Of a stretch of 64,000 bases of DNA, positions 48,349-54,962 are shown one piece after another. Both the position numbers and the translations under genes were made by a program. Position 1 is the first letter of the stretch; the number at the start of each line of letters is the position of its first letter. The stretch is from a virus, in the IMG/VR virus record IMGVR_UViG_3300030673_000004, positions 124,001 through 188,000 of that record. The stretch is one strand, 5' to 3'. The notes under the pieces are model-generated. The model saw only the letters and a program-made list of their open reading frames with translations. It had not been told where the DNA came from and made no database searches.

Positions 48349-49576
48349 GTCTCTCGCTTTTACTCTAGCTGCTGGTGCAACCACTTATATTTTGACTGAA
48401 TTGCGTCAGCAGCTTTTCCGTAAACTGACAACATCCTTCACTGCTAAACGGTCTGAGTCGGCTCTGGCTTACTCTTTAGTGGCTAAGTGGCTTGTTGATG
48501 ATCACATACTTGATGTAACAAGGCATTCAACTCTATCCTCCTTCTGGGAGGGGCATCGTTCGGGGTTTGAGGTAACTAGAAGATTGCCGCCTGCTGGGAC
48601 GTACTATGCTAAATATAGGGGTGTACACCTCAAGATTGAGTTGACTGATGCCGAGAAGAATTCTGATCGTAATCAGACTTCCGAACCCGTTATACAGGTT
48701 ACAGCTTTTCATGATGTTCATAAGGTTTTATCAAAAAAAGTGGCATCTCTATTTGCTGATGAGTTTGATACAGAGCGCTTACGAATTGAAGACGACCATA
48801 GTGATCAAATTATTCTTCGAGAGAAGCGTCCTCTGGACTCTGTTGTACTTGATCCAGAGGTGCGCGAGAAGCTTGTACATCACTTGGATTGGTGGAAAAA
48901 CGCTAAACCTTTGTATGCTAAACACGGTATCATCTACAAAACAGGTATTCTCTTAGAAGGTCCTCCCGGAACAGGCAAGACAAGTTTGGCACAAGCCATT
49001 GCTTCCTACTTGGATTTCCCTTTGATCTCTATGTCGGCTACAACATTAGCGTCTGGTAAGATAGATAGGGTTCGTAGCTGCATTCAGAAGAACTCTGTTG
49101 TTCTTATTGAAGATATTGATCGTGAGGGCCTAGGTAAAGCTAAGAAGTCTCAGCCGCACCGTGGAGATGAGGATGGGGAGGAAGCAGAAGACTTGGGTGA
49201 CGAGGAGGAGATGCCTAAATCTAGTGTTTTACCTCCTGCGTCATCTGATGGTGAGATTGGTAAATTGATGAAAACTGCCATCCTTGGTCCTCTTCTGGGC
49301 ATTTTAGATGGTATCGCCTCGCCTGAGGGGGTTGTTTTTATTATATCATCTAACAGAACAGAGGTTCTAGATCCTGCGCTTCTTCGTCCCGGTCGTATTG
49401 ATCTGCGCTTGTATTTAGACTATTTTACAGCAGAGAGTGCTGTAGAGCTCGGTGCTAAGTTTGGTGCTGATTTTGACACGGTTATGGATCTTGGTCGTAC
49501 TGTTTGGATGGAGCCGGGAAAGCTGCAGTTGGCGTTATTGCAGCTTGAGAAAGATAAAGATCAGACTCCTGTATGA
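48302..49576 (+). CDS. BCS1-like AAA ATPase with N-terminal membrane helix (424 aa)
   Basis: Residues ~10-30 (LVKSLAFTLAAGATTYILTEL) form a membrane anchor, and ~35-190 are a BCS1-type middle domain. The AAA core has Walker A GPPGTGKT (220-227), Walker B VVLIEDID (266-273), a sensor segment VFIISSNRTE and arginine-finger region LRPGRIDLRL (~360-368), wording typical of BCS1/AAA proteins. An acidic insert (~280-325, EDGEEAEDLGDEEE) between Walker B and the sensor is unusual. Start ATG 48302 has AGGAG and overlaps the upstream gene. BCS1 moves folded proteins across membranes; with the SPFH protein upstream this suggests a phage membrane-protein handling module. Confidence 0.85.
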   Translation: MQILTSKDTLGKTLVKSLAFTLAAGATTYILTELRQQLFRKLTTSFTAKRSESALAYSLVAKWLVDDHILDVTRHSTLSSFWEGHRSGFEVTRRLPPAGTYYAKYRGVHLKIELTDAEKNSDRNQTSEPVIQVTAFHDVHKVLSKKVASLFADEFDTERLRIEDDHSDQIILREKRPLDSVVLDPEVREKLVHHLDWWKNAKPLYAKHGIIYKTGILLEGPPGTGKTSLAQAIASYLDFPLISMSATTLASGKIDRVRSCIQKNSVVLIEDIDREGLGKAKKSQPHRGDEDGEEAEDLGDEEEMPKSSVLPPASSDGEIGKLMKTAILGPLLGILDGIASPEGVVFIISSNRTEVLDPALLRPGRIDLRLYLDYFTAESAVELGAKFGADFDTVMDLGRTVWMEPGKLQLALLQLEKDKDQTPV

Positions 49577-49959
49577 GAACGATCATAGCTGGAAGTCGTG
49601 ACATAACAGATATGTCAGAGCTAGAGATCGCTCTTCGTTCTTGTGGCTGGATACCGTCTACAGTTCTATGTGGCATGGCTAAAGGTGTAGATACCTTAGG
49701 TCGATTATGGGCCGTAGCACAAAGTATTCCTGTGGAAGAGTATCCTGCTGAGTGGCGTTCATCTGATGGCTCTTTAGATCGTCGTGCTGGAATTAGGCGT
49801 AATTGCGTTATGGGAGACCATGCAGACGCCTTATTAGCTCTTTGGGATGGCAAATCTCATGGAACGCGCCACATGATTAATTATGCTAAACAAAAAGGGC
49901 TGCACATTTTTGTTAGAATCGTGCAGCCCTCAATGCCCAGTATTTGTGATTTTCTATAG
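49573..49959 (+). CDS. SLOG-family protein (DUF2493/YspA-like), 128 aa
   Basis: Rossmann-like protein of the SLOG superfamily: N-terminal MRTIIAGSRDI, then VLCGMAKGVDTLGRLWA (nucleotide-loop motif), an RN pair at ~77 (RRNCVMGDHADALLALWDG), and GTRHMINYAKQKG. Family members bind nucleotides or nucleotide-derived ligands and are common in phages. The ATG overlaps the ATPase stop (ATGA). The C-terminal codons contain the leftward terminator of the convergent genes. Whether it is a sensor or a hydrolase cannot be told from sequence. Confidence 0.82.
   Translation: MRTIIAGSRDITDMSELEIALRSCGWIPSTVLCGMAKGVDTLGRLWAVAQSIPVEEYPAEWRSSDGSLDRRAGIRRNCVMGDHADALLALWDGKSHGTRHMINYAKQKGLHIFVRIVQPSMPSICDFL
49892..49929 (-). 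terminator. Leftward intrinsic terminator inside the SLOG gene 3' end
   Basis: GGGCTGCAC (49897-49905) pairs with GTGCAGCCC (49921-49929). Read leftward it is followed by TTTTT (49896-49892). It ends the transcript of the leftward membrane and HD genes. Confidence 0.8.
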
Positions 49960-49964
49960 CTAGG

Positions 49965-50243
49965 TTATCGACGATGACTTGCAAATGATCCTGGTGTCAA
50001 AACACCGTGTCGTTGAATTGCGACATCGTCTAGAAATTTCTGGTAACCCTCATTATCTAAATTGTTTAGGTGCTCAAACCACGGGCCATCCTCTTCTTCT
50101 TGCGCCATGCGCATCCTGTCAATGCCATCAAAGCTACGCATCCATCGGTAGAAAGTTCGGATACATAGGCACACAATAAGTATCCCCATGAGACCTGCAA
50201 AAAATACAGCGAGTGCAAAAAGAGTACTGTCGATGAATTCCAT
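49965..50243 (-). CDS. Single-pass membrane protein on the minus strand, 92 aa
   Basis: Start ATG at 50243 (leftward) with AGAGGT 7 nt upstream, and its own promoter at 50304-50276. A strong membrane helix at ~7-28 (LFALAVFFAGLMGILIVCLCI) is followed by a basic stop-transfer segment and an acidic cytoplasmic tail (MAQEEEDGPWFEHLNNLDNEGYQKF). Converges with the SLOG gene and ends before the leftward terminator. Not recognised; candidate exclusion or membrane adaptor protein. Confidence 0.72.
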   Translation of the reverse strand: MEFIDSTLFALAVFFAGLMGILIVCLCIRTFYRWMRSFDGIDRMRMAQEEEDGPWFEHLNNLDNEGYQKFLDDVAIQRHGVLTPGSFASHRR

Positions 50244-50275
50244 GGTTGTACCTCTTTCAGGAAGTTAGTACAGAC

Positions 50276-50304
50276 AATATACATTAATTTTGCATATTTG
50301 TCAA
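50276..50304 (-). promoter_or_regulatory. Leftward sigma70-type promoter with dyad
   Basis: On the minus strand: TTGACA (50304-50299), 17 bp, TATATT (50281-50276); dyad ATGCA-N7-TGTAT. It lies between the two leftward genes, so the membrane protein can be made without the HD protein. Confidence 0.87.
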
Positions 50305-50312
50305 TACGTATC

Positions 50313-50852
50313 TCATACCTTCTCGCCCGTAGGGAAGAGGACAGCCTCCAGATGATTCCACATATCATCGTGCTCGCCATTATACAGGGCTGTACGAAAA
50401 TCGTTGTATTCTGTTCTGTACATATCCATCTGGCGGGATCGTTCGCTAGCCGAGAATTCAGCATTCGTGATGCGATCAGCCAGCTTCACAATGATAGCAT
50501 CTTTGTTCTGACGGATCTTGGGATAAGTCTTTTCATGTCGCTCATGGCGATTACGGCCAATTTCATCTGTGACGCAGTAGACGATTTCAGCAACGCGCTC
50601 ACCAAATTCGGTGGCAATCTCGCGATACTTCACACCGGCATCTTCAACTGTGTCGTGTAGAAGAGCTCCCATGTGTTGATAGATGCCGTCGGTGGGGTCA
50701 GCAAGACAGATACCGAAGCGGGTGAGTACAGTAGACGCACTCAGAATATGCTGAGCATACGGGAGATTCCCATACTTCTGATCCTTATGTGCGCGGATAG
50801 CAAAGTTGAGAGCTTTTTGGTACCTGTGCGTGCAGTTGATTACAGTGTCCAC
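50313..50852 (-). CDS. HD-domain (p)ppGpp hydrolase-like protein (MESH1/SpoT-HD type), 179 aa
   Basis: Leftward GTG start at 50852 with AAGGAG 6 nt upstream. The metal-binding HD set is complete: H35 (PYAQHIL), H66-D67 and E70-D71 (GALLHDTVEDAG), and the later Asp of KLADRITNA, as in the hydrolase domain of SpoT and the single-domain MESH1 enzymes. No synthetase or TGS/ACT domains. Predicted to remove the 3' pyrophosphate of (p)ppGpp, which would blunt the host stringent response during infection or in alarmone-based defence. Own promoter at 50915-50887. Confidence 0.85.
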   Translation of the reverse strand: MDTVINCTHRYQKALNFAIRAHKDQKYGNLPYAQHILSASTVLTRFGICLADPTDGIYQHMGALLHDTVEDAGVKYREIATEFGERVAEIVYCVTDEIGRNRHERHEKTYPKIRQNKDAIIVKLADRITNAEFSASERSRQMDMYRTEYNDFRTALYNGEHDDMWNHLEAVLFPTGEKV

Positions 50853-50886
50853 TGTGTGCTCCTTTGTTGTTCTAGTTCACAATTAC

Positions 50887-50915
50887 AATATAGTTTCTAT
50901 TTGTATTTTTGTCAA
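50887..50915 (-). promoter_or_regulatory. Leftward sigma70-type promoter for the HD gene
   Basis: On the minus strand: TTGACA (50915-50910), 17 bp, TATATT (50892-50887). Only the ATACA half of the dyad is present in the spacer. Confidence 0.85.
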
Positions 50916-50946
50916 GTAGGATTGTTAACAACCTCTTTAAGGGCGT

Positions 50947-51951
50947 ATGTCAACAGTACATCTACTTTTTTTCTACGATTCTACTGGTAGGGCATCAGTA
51001 TATCGTGAAATGCTGCGAAGCCCGAGTGATGCTGTGGCTCTTGCACGTGTTGAAGATGCTCAGGATTGGCTTGTTTATTCAGGGGCACCTGATGTTTTGC
51101 GCTCTTTTGTTCAATTTGTGGGTTCCACTAAACAGCCAACTCGAAACACTATTGTAGCTGCTGCTACAACAACATTTCATGGTACGGTTAAATTGACAGT
51201 ACAGGCTTCTGACTTCCACGCATCTGCAGCACCACAGACACGTCCTGGTGCTGGTGTGTATCCTAAAAATATAAACCCTCAAGGTAAGATGCTTTGGGAT
51301 CGTCTTATGGCTATGCCTAGGGTTGCCGATAACTTAGCAGGCCAGCAAGATCGTGCTGCCTGGGCAATTGCGGTGCAGCTTTATTTTAATAAAGCATCTC
51401 ATGCTAATATTGTTCCGTTTTCAGAAGATACTCGTGTTTCTCGCTTACCTCAACATCAAAGTGAGCAGCCCTTAACTCAGAAGGGTATACAAGAAGGATA
51501 CCTAATTAGGTCCTTTGTTCAACAGTTACATAAAAATCTAAAAACATATAATTTCGTAAGTAGCGCATCATCCGACTGGTTTATTCGTGATGTTGTGTAT
51601 GCAAACAACAAGTATAACATTGCTATCTCGAAATCTGTTCCTATCAACAGGTCTGTCGAGGATCCTTTGGCTTCTATTAAGCGTTATCTGGTATCTCGTG
51701 AGGGTTTTGCTCCCTACCCGAGAATGCAGAACACCTTGGTGTACCGCTTATCAGGTACAGGTTATATGCTAGTATCTTTATCTGAAAATCCGTTGCATCT
51801 GCAGTTTATAACAATTTTGGCTTTCTCTCGATCATTTTTAGAAGGTGCTCTTGGGCTTCGTCCTAATGCTTTGAACAAAGATGATCTGTTAAAGAAGCTC
51901 CGAGACTATACTCGTGAACACCTCTTATCAGACGCTAACTATCACGTTTGA
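50947..51951 (+). CDS. Hypothetical protein, 334 aa
   Basis: Not recognised. Alpha/beta at the N-terminus (STVHLLFFYDSTGRASVYREM). The middle holds a probably exposed Pro/Gln/Thr loop, and the C-terminal half is mixed with a short RSFLEGALGLRPNALNKDDLL helix. First gene of the rightward block leading to the terminase. AAGGG lies close to the ATG. It begins 32 nt from the divergent HD promoter, so a rightward late promoter may lie in the gap, but I cannot define it. Virion or packaging-related role possible from context. Confidence 0.55.
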   Translation: MSTVHLLFFYDSTGRASVYREMLRSPSDAVALARVEDAQDWLVYSGAPDVLRSFVQFVGSTKQPTRNTIVAAATTTFHGTVKLTVQASDFHASAAPQTRPGAGVYPKNINPQGKMLWDRLMAMPRVADNLAGQQDRAAWAIAVQLYFNKASHANIVPFSEDTRVSRLPQHQSEQPLTQKGIQEGYLIRSFVQQLHKNLKTYNFVSSASSDWFIRDVVYANNKYNIAISKSVPINRSVEDPLASIKRYLVSREGFAPYPRMQNTLVYRLSGTGYMLVSLSENPLHLQFITILAFSRSFLEGALGLRPNALNKDDLLKKLRDYTREHLLSDANYHV

Positions 51952-51957
51952 GGTGGC

Positions 51958-52431
51958 ATGAGTAAGGACTTTTTAATTGTACATCCTATTACCTGTAAGA
52001 CGGTAACAAAGCCTATTAAGGATGTGGATATTCCGGTTGGTGCTATTATTCGTAGTACTAATATGGCGGAAGAGTACGTAGTTGTATCTCCTGATACACT
52101 GGTGGATACCCTTATAGCTGTAGATATAGATAAGCACCCTCATGCTATTAAGCGTAAACCTTCCGTTATAGCAACAAAAGAAGAGTTTACTACTATTGAG
52201 AGTAGGCTTAAATCCGCAATTTCTCAATATACAGATCTCCCCGTTGTTCGGCTAAAGAACATGAAGGTGATAAGAGATCTCGGGCTGGCTAGTACGTGGG
52301 GACATGCAGATACACCTGCTTGGTTACATAAAATCAATACTGAGATTGTAATTCATCCATCTCTTGTAGTAGAGCCCTTCTTAAAGGGTAATGAACGACA
52401 TCTTGGTCTAGTTTATCATCACTTGAGTTGA
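51958..52431 (+). CDS. Hypothetical protein, 157 aa
   Basis: GAGGTGG precedes the ATG; 6 nt from the previous gene. An N-terminal beta segment (DFLIVHPITCKTVTKPIKDVDIPVGAIIRS) resembles small barrel folds. The rest is mixed with a helical centre and a strand NTEIVIHPSLVVEPF. No motif. In a row of coupled genes before the terminase, so likely structural (neck, connector or tail-end protein). Unassigned. Confidence 0.57.
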   Translation: MSKDFLIVHPITCKTVTKPIKDVDIPVGAIIRSTNMAEEYVVVSPDTLVDTLIAVDIDKHPHAIKRKPSVIATKEEFTTIESRLKSAISQYTDLPVVRLKNMKVIRDLGLASTWGHADTPAWLHKINTEIVIHPSLVVEPFLKGNERHLGLVYHHLS

Positions 52432-52438
52432 GGGTACA

Positions 52439-52822
52439 ATGTATACAGTTCAGCTAAATCCTGCCGTATTTGATTCGGCATCGTCTCCATTTCCTGCATT
52501 TCTCAATGCTCCCGTTGAAGCTCGGAATAGAGTGCGTGTTCCTTTAGATACTATGGATGGAAATCCTTGTAACTATGAGTGGAGTCCTAAGCCTGTACCA
52601 CTCGGACCTGCTGATTCACCTATAGTACGTGAGCGTCGTGTTCTTTACATCGGATTGCAGCCAATACAATTGATAGATTCTATTGTAGAGACTGGTTGGA
52701 CGGCAAATAGCTATTTAGCTCGTTTGCTTGCTCATTATGTGGATACGGGACTTATCCTTGTTAAGAAAGACGGTACTGTAGTAACAACAGCAGCTTTGAT
52801 TGCATTTGCTAAGGATAACTAA
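52439..52822 (+). CDS. Hypothetical protein, 127 aa
   Basis: Weak upstream ribosome site (GAGGG). Pro/Asn-rich N-terminal half with exposed loops (NPAVFDSASSPFPAFLNAPV), then strands and a C-terminal helix. The stop overlaps the next ATG (TAATG). Composition fits a small virion protein. No family recognised. Confidence 0.57.
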   Translation: MYTVQLNPAVFDSASSPFPAFLNAPVEARNRVRVPLDTMDGNPCNYEWSPKPVPLGPADSPIVRERRVLYIGLQPIQLIDSIVETGWTANSYLARLLAHYVDTGLILVKKDGTVVTTAALIAFAKDN

Positions 52823-53142
52823 TGAGTTCCATATTTAATCCTATATCACCAAATGCTCGTTATGTATCACTTTGGGTGACATTGCTTGATAATTACATGC
52901 ATGAATTTCAAACAGTAGCAGATGATTGGGCACATTTTCGACGTGCTCTTACTAAGTACAGTATGGATAAAAAAGAATCCTTGGTTAAGCAGTTTATTGA
53001 GAAGAATGTGGCTGAGAAATTTGTATCCATTTATGGTAGTGGTGAAGTATCTGCTTCGGACATCGTACCTCGTGAGAGCATAGAGTCATTCTGCGAGATA
53101 ATTATGACACGTTTGGATCCGGAGACTCTTCAATATGTATAA
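52822..53142 (+). CDS. Hypothetical helical protein, 106 aa
   Basis: Coupled at both ends (TAATG upstream; overlaps the next gene by 8 nt). Mostly helical with Trp/Tyr-rich N-terminus (ARYVSLWVTLLDNYMHEFQTV) and charged middle. No motif. It is part of the compact pre-terminase operon and may be an assembly factor. Confidence 0.57.
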   Translation: MSSIFNPISPNARYVSLWVTLLDNYMHEFQTVADDWAHFRRALTKYSMDKKESLVKQFIEKNVAEKFVSIYGSGEVSASDIVPRESIESFCEIIMTRLDPETLQYV

Positions 53143-53653
53143 TGTTGAAATAGCAAAGAACGACAAGTTTCGTTTAGTGGCTGCGGGAGCATCTTGCACA
53201 GTAAGTATTCAAGATATTACTGTTGGTACAACAACAGAACTTAAGTACTATAGCAACGTATCCGCTGCTTGGGTAGCCCAATCGTCTTTGAATCCTATGG
53301 TTGTGTCATCTACAGATACATCTATATATTTTTATGTGTTTGATGCCTCTGTAATAGCAACTGCTGCAACTGCTCAGCAGTTCCTTATTTTAACACGGGA
53401 TAGCACAGGTTCCTTAATAGATGCTATGGTGTTATTTGTTGGGTCCTCTGCTCAAAATGCTGTAGCTCGTATCGGTTATGCTGTAGCACCATATAAGAAA
53501 ACGATTTCAAGAACAACAGATACTGAAATTACTGTAAGTTCATATTCAGATACTGCTGGTACCAAAGAAGTGCTTCGCTATGATATTCAGCAAGATACTT
53601 CAGGTAACCAACCAGAAGAAACTCAGATAGATACTTCAAGCTTGATAAGTTAA
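53135..53653 (+). CDS. Beta-rich virion protein candidate, 172 aa
   Basis: Strand-rich throughout (FRLVAAGASCTVSIQDITVG, TELKYYSNVSAAWVAQ, TSIYFYVFDASVIA, AQQFLILTRDSTG), with a Ser/Thr/Gln-rich C-terminal tail. Such all-beta proteins of this size in structural operons are often head decoration or tail-surface proteins. Starts within the previous gene's end and its stop overlaps the next ATG. Function inferred only from composition and place. Confidence 0.57.
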   Translation: MYNVEIAKNDKFRLVAAGASCTVSIQDITVGTTTELKYYSNVSAAWVAQSSLNPMVVSSTDTSIYFYVFDASVIATAATAQQFLILTRDSTGSLIDAMVLFVGSSAQNAVARIGYAVAPYKKTISRTTDTEITVSSYSDTAGTKEVLRYDIQQDTSGNQPEETQIDTSSLIS

Positions 53654-54813
53654 TGGGAGATTTTGATATGCCTCATGATAATGTTAACCGTGCATTAGCT
53701 GTGCTAACTAGCTATTTGGAGAAATCTGGGCATCAGCTTGCTACTGCGTCTAATGCTGATGACGTACTAAACGCTTTTGATGCCATGCGTCAGAATCTCA
53801 GAGAAGAAGCGTATCGAACTCTTCTTGAGAATAAGCAAAAGTTATTTAATGACTTGCGTAGTGTGACAACAAGTTTTGGGTTGACTATCCAGTCCATGGC
53901 TGCTCTTGGCCAGGATACAAAACTCATGCAAAAGCTACAAGGAACCATCACTAAGATCACAGCCGATCTGTCGTTTACCGGCGAGGACGATGTTAATCAG
54001 GATGGCATCCGGGATAGTGCTGATATTGAAGAGCAGCCCAATCCAGCAGCACAAGATTTAAGTGTAGATCCTGCGATACAGAAGTCCGATGAGTTGTTTC
54101 AGTCGTTGGCTCTTAATAGTCAAGCACCGGCTGTTCCTGCGGAAGATGCTGCAACAGATGCTTTGCAGCAGAATCAGGGTGGCTTTGCTGATGATGTGGA
54201 TACCGATGATATGGAGACATCAACCCCCGGTAGTGGTGGTCTTGCTGATGATTTAGATGAAACGAAATCTCTAGATCAAGCTGTGGAAGACGCTACTAAA
54301 GAAAAAGAAGCTCCCGCAGAGCAGTCTGAAGAACAACCTGCTGAAGGTGAGGACGGTAGTGATCCATTTGCGTCTGTACCTGAGGATGGTAATGCTGGCG
54401 GTTCTCCTTTTGATGGTACCTCTAATGATGATACCGGAAATGTTGGTAGTGGTGGTACTCCTGTTGCTGACGAGGGTGGAGCTCCATCTGATGATCAACT
54501 CAATGACTTGTTCAATCAGGAGTTTCCTCCTGCAAAGAAGGCAGCACCTGCTGCACAACAAGCACAGTCTAGCGTAGCTTTAACATCTTTTGATGGCTTG
54601 TCTGCTATTAAGAAAATTCCGCTTCTGGTAGCAACGGCTGCTGATGGTACAACAGCTTTTTATAAGGCGGCTGCTTCCTATATGGATGGTGACACCGAAA
54701 CTGTAGCTTCAATGTTAGCTCAGATTAAAGAACAGCGAGGTGCCACAGCGGCTGTTAAGTCGCTAGCTCGGCTTATCCAAGAGTCAAATCTGGTTGAGTC
54801 CTATCGTATATAA
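53653..54813 (+). CDS. Acidic, largely disordered protein with EF-hand-like loop (386 aa), scaffold candidate
   Basis: Residues 1-105 are helical. An EF-hand/dockerin-like loop, D-V-N-Q-D-G-I-R-D-S-A-D, follows at ~113-124. Residues ~130-300 are low-complexity, rich in Asp, Glu, Gly, Pro and Gln, and residues ~305-386 are helical with basic patches. Strong acidity, disorder and a helical C-terminus are the usual signs of a scaffolding protein that binds the capsid shell through its end; a scaffold is otherwise missing from the window. A calcium-binding linker protein is the other option. Terminator follows. Confidence 0.6.
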   Translation: MGDFDMPHDNVNRALAVLTSYLEKSGHQLATASNADDVLNAFDAMRQNLREEAYRTLLENKQKLFNDLRSVTTSFGLTIQSMAALGQDTKLMQKLQGTITKITADLSFTGEDDVNQDGIRDSADIEEQPNPAAQDLSVDPAIQKSDELFQSLALNSQAPAVPAEDAATDALQQNQGGFADDVDTDDMETSTPGSGGLADDLDETKSLDQAVEDATKEKEAPAEQSEEQPAEGEDGSDPFASVPEDGNAGGSPFDGTSNDDTGNVGSGGTPVADEGGAPSDDQLNDLFNQEFPPAKKAAPAAQQAQSSVALTSFDGLSAIKKIPLLVATAADGTTAFYKAAASYMDGDTETVASMLAQIKEQRGATAAVKSLARLIQESNLVESYRI

Positions 54814-54838
54814 TGTGAAATTAGGCAGATAAATGAAT

Positions 54839-54867
54839 AAAAGCACGTATTTGCGTGCTTTTATTTT
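54839..54867 (+). terminator. Intrinsic terminator before the terminase gene
   Basis: AAAAGCACG (54839-54847) pairs with CGTGCTTTT (54854-54862) around TATTTG, followed by ATTTTG. Symmetric enough to act in both directions. It splits the terminase from the pre-terminase operon. Confidence 0.85.
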
Positions 54868-54930
54868 GTATGATATGCAAATTTTTAACATTTGAGTATG
54901 AATTGTTATATAACATCTATAGGGGATGTT

Positions 54931-54951
54931 AATTAAATTACCAATTTAATT
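54931..54951 (+). repeat. Inverted repeat just before the terminase ribosome site
   Basis: AATTAAATT (54931-54939) and AATTTAATT (54943-54951) are perfect inverted repeats with a 3-nt centre. The ribosome site GGAG (54952-54955) follows directly. It could be a protein-binding operator or a weak hairpin that leaves the ribosome site at its foot. Confidence 0.5.
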
Positions 54952-54962
54952 GGAGTTGCCTT

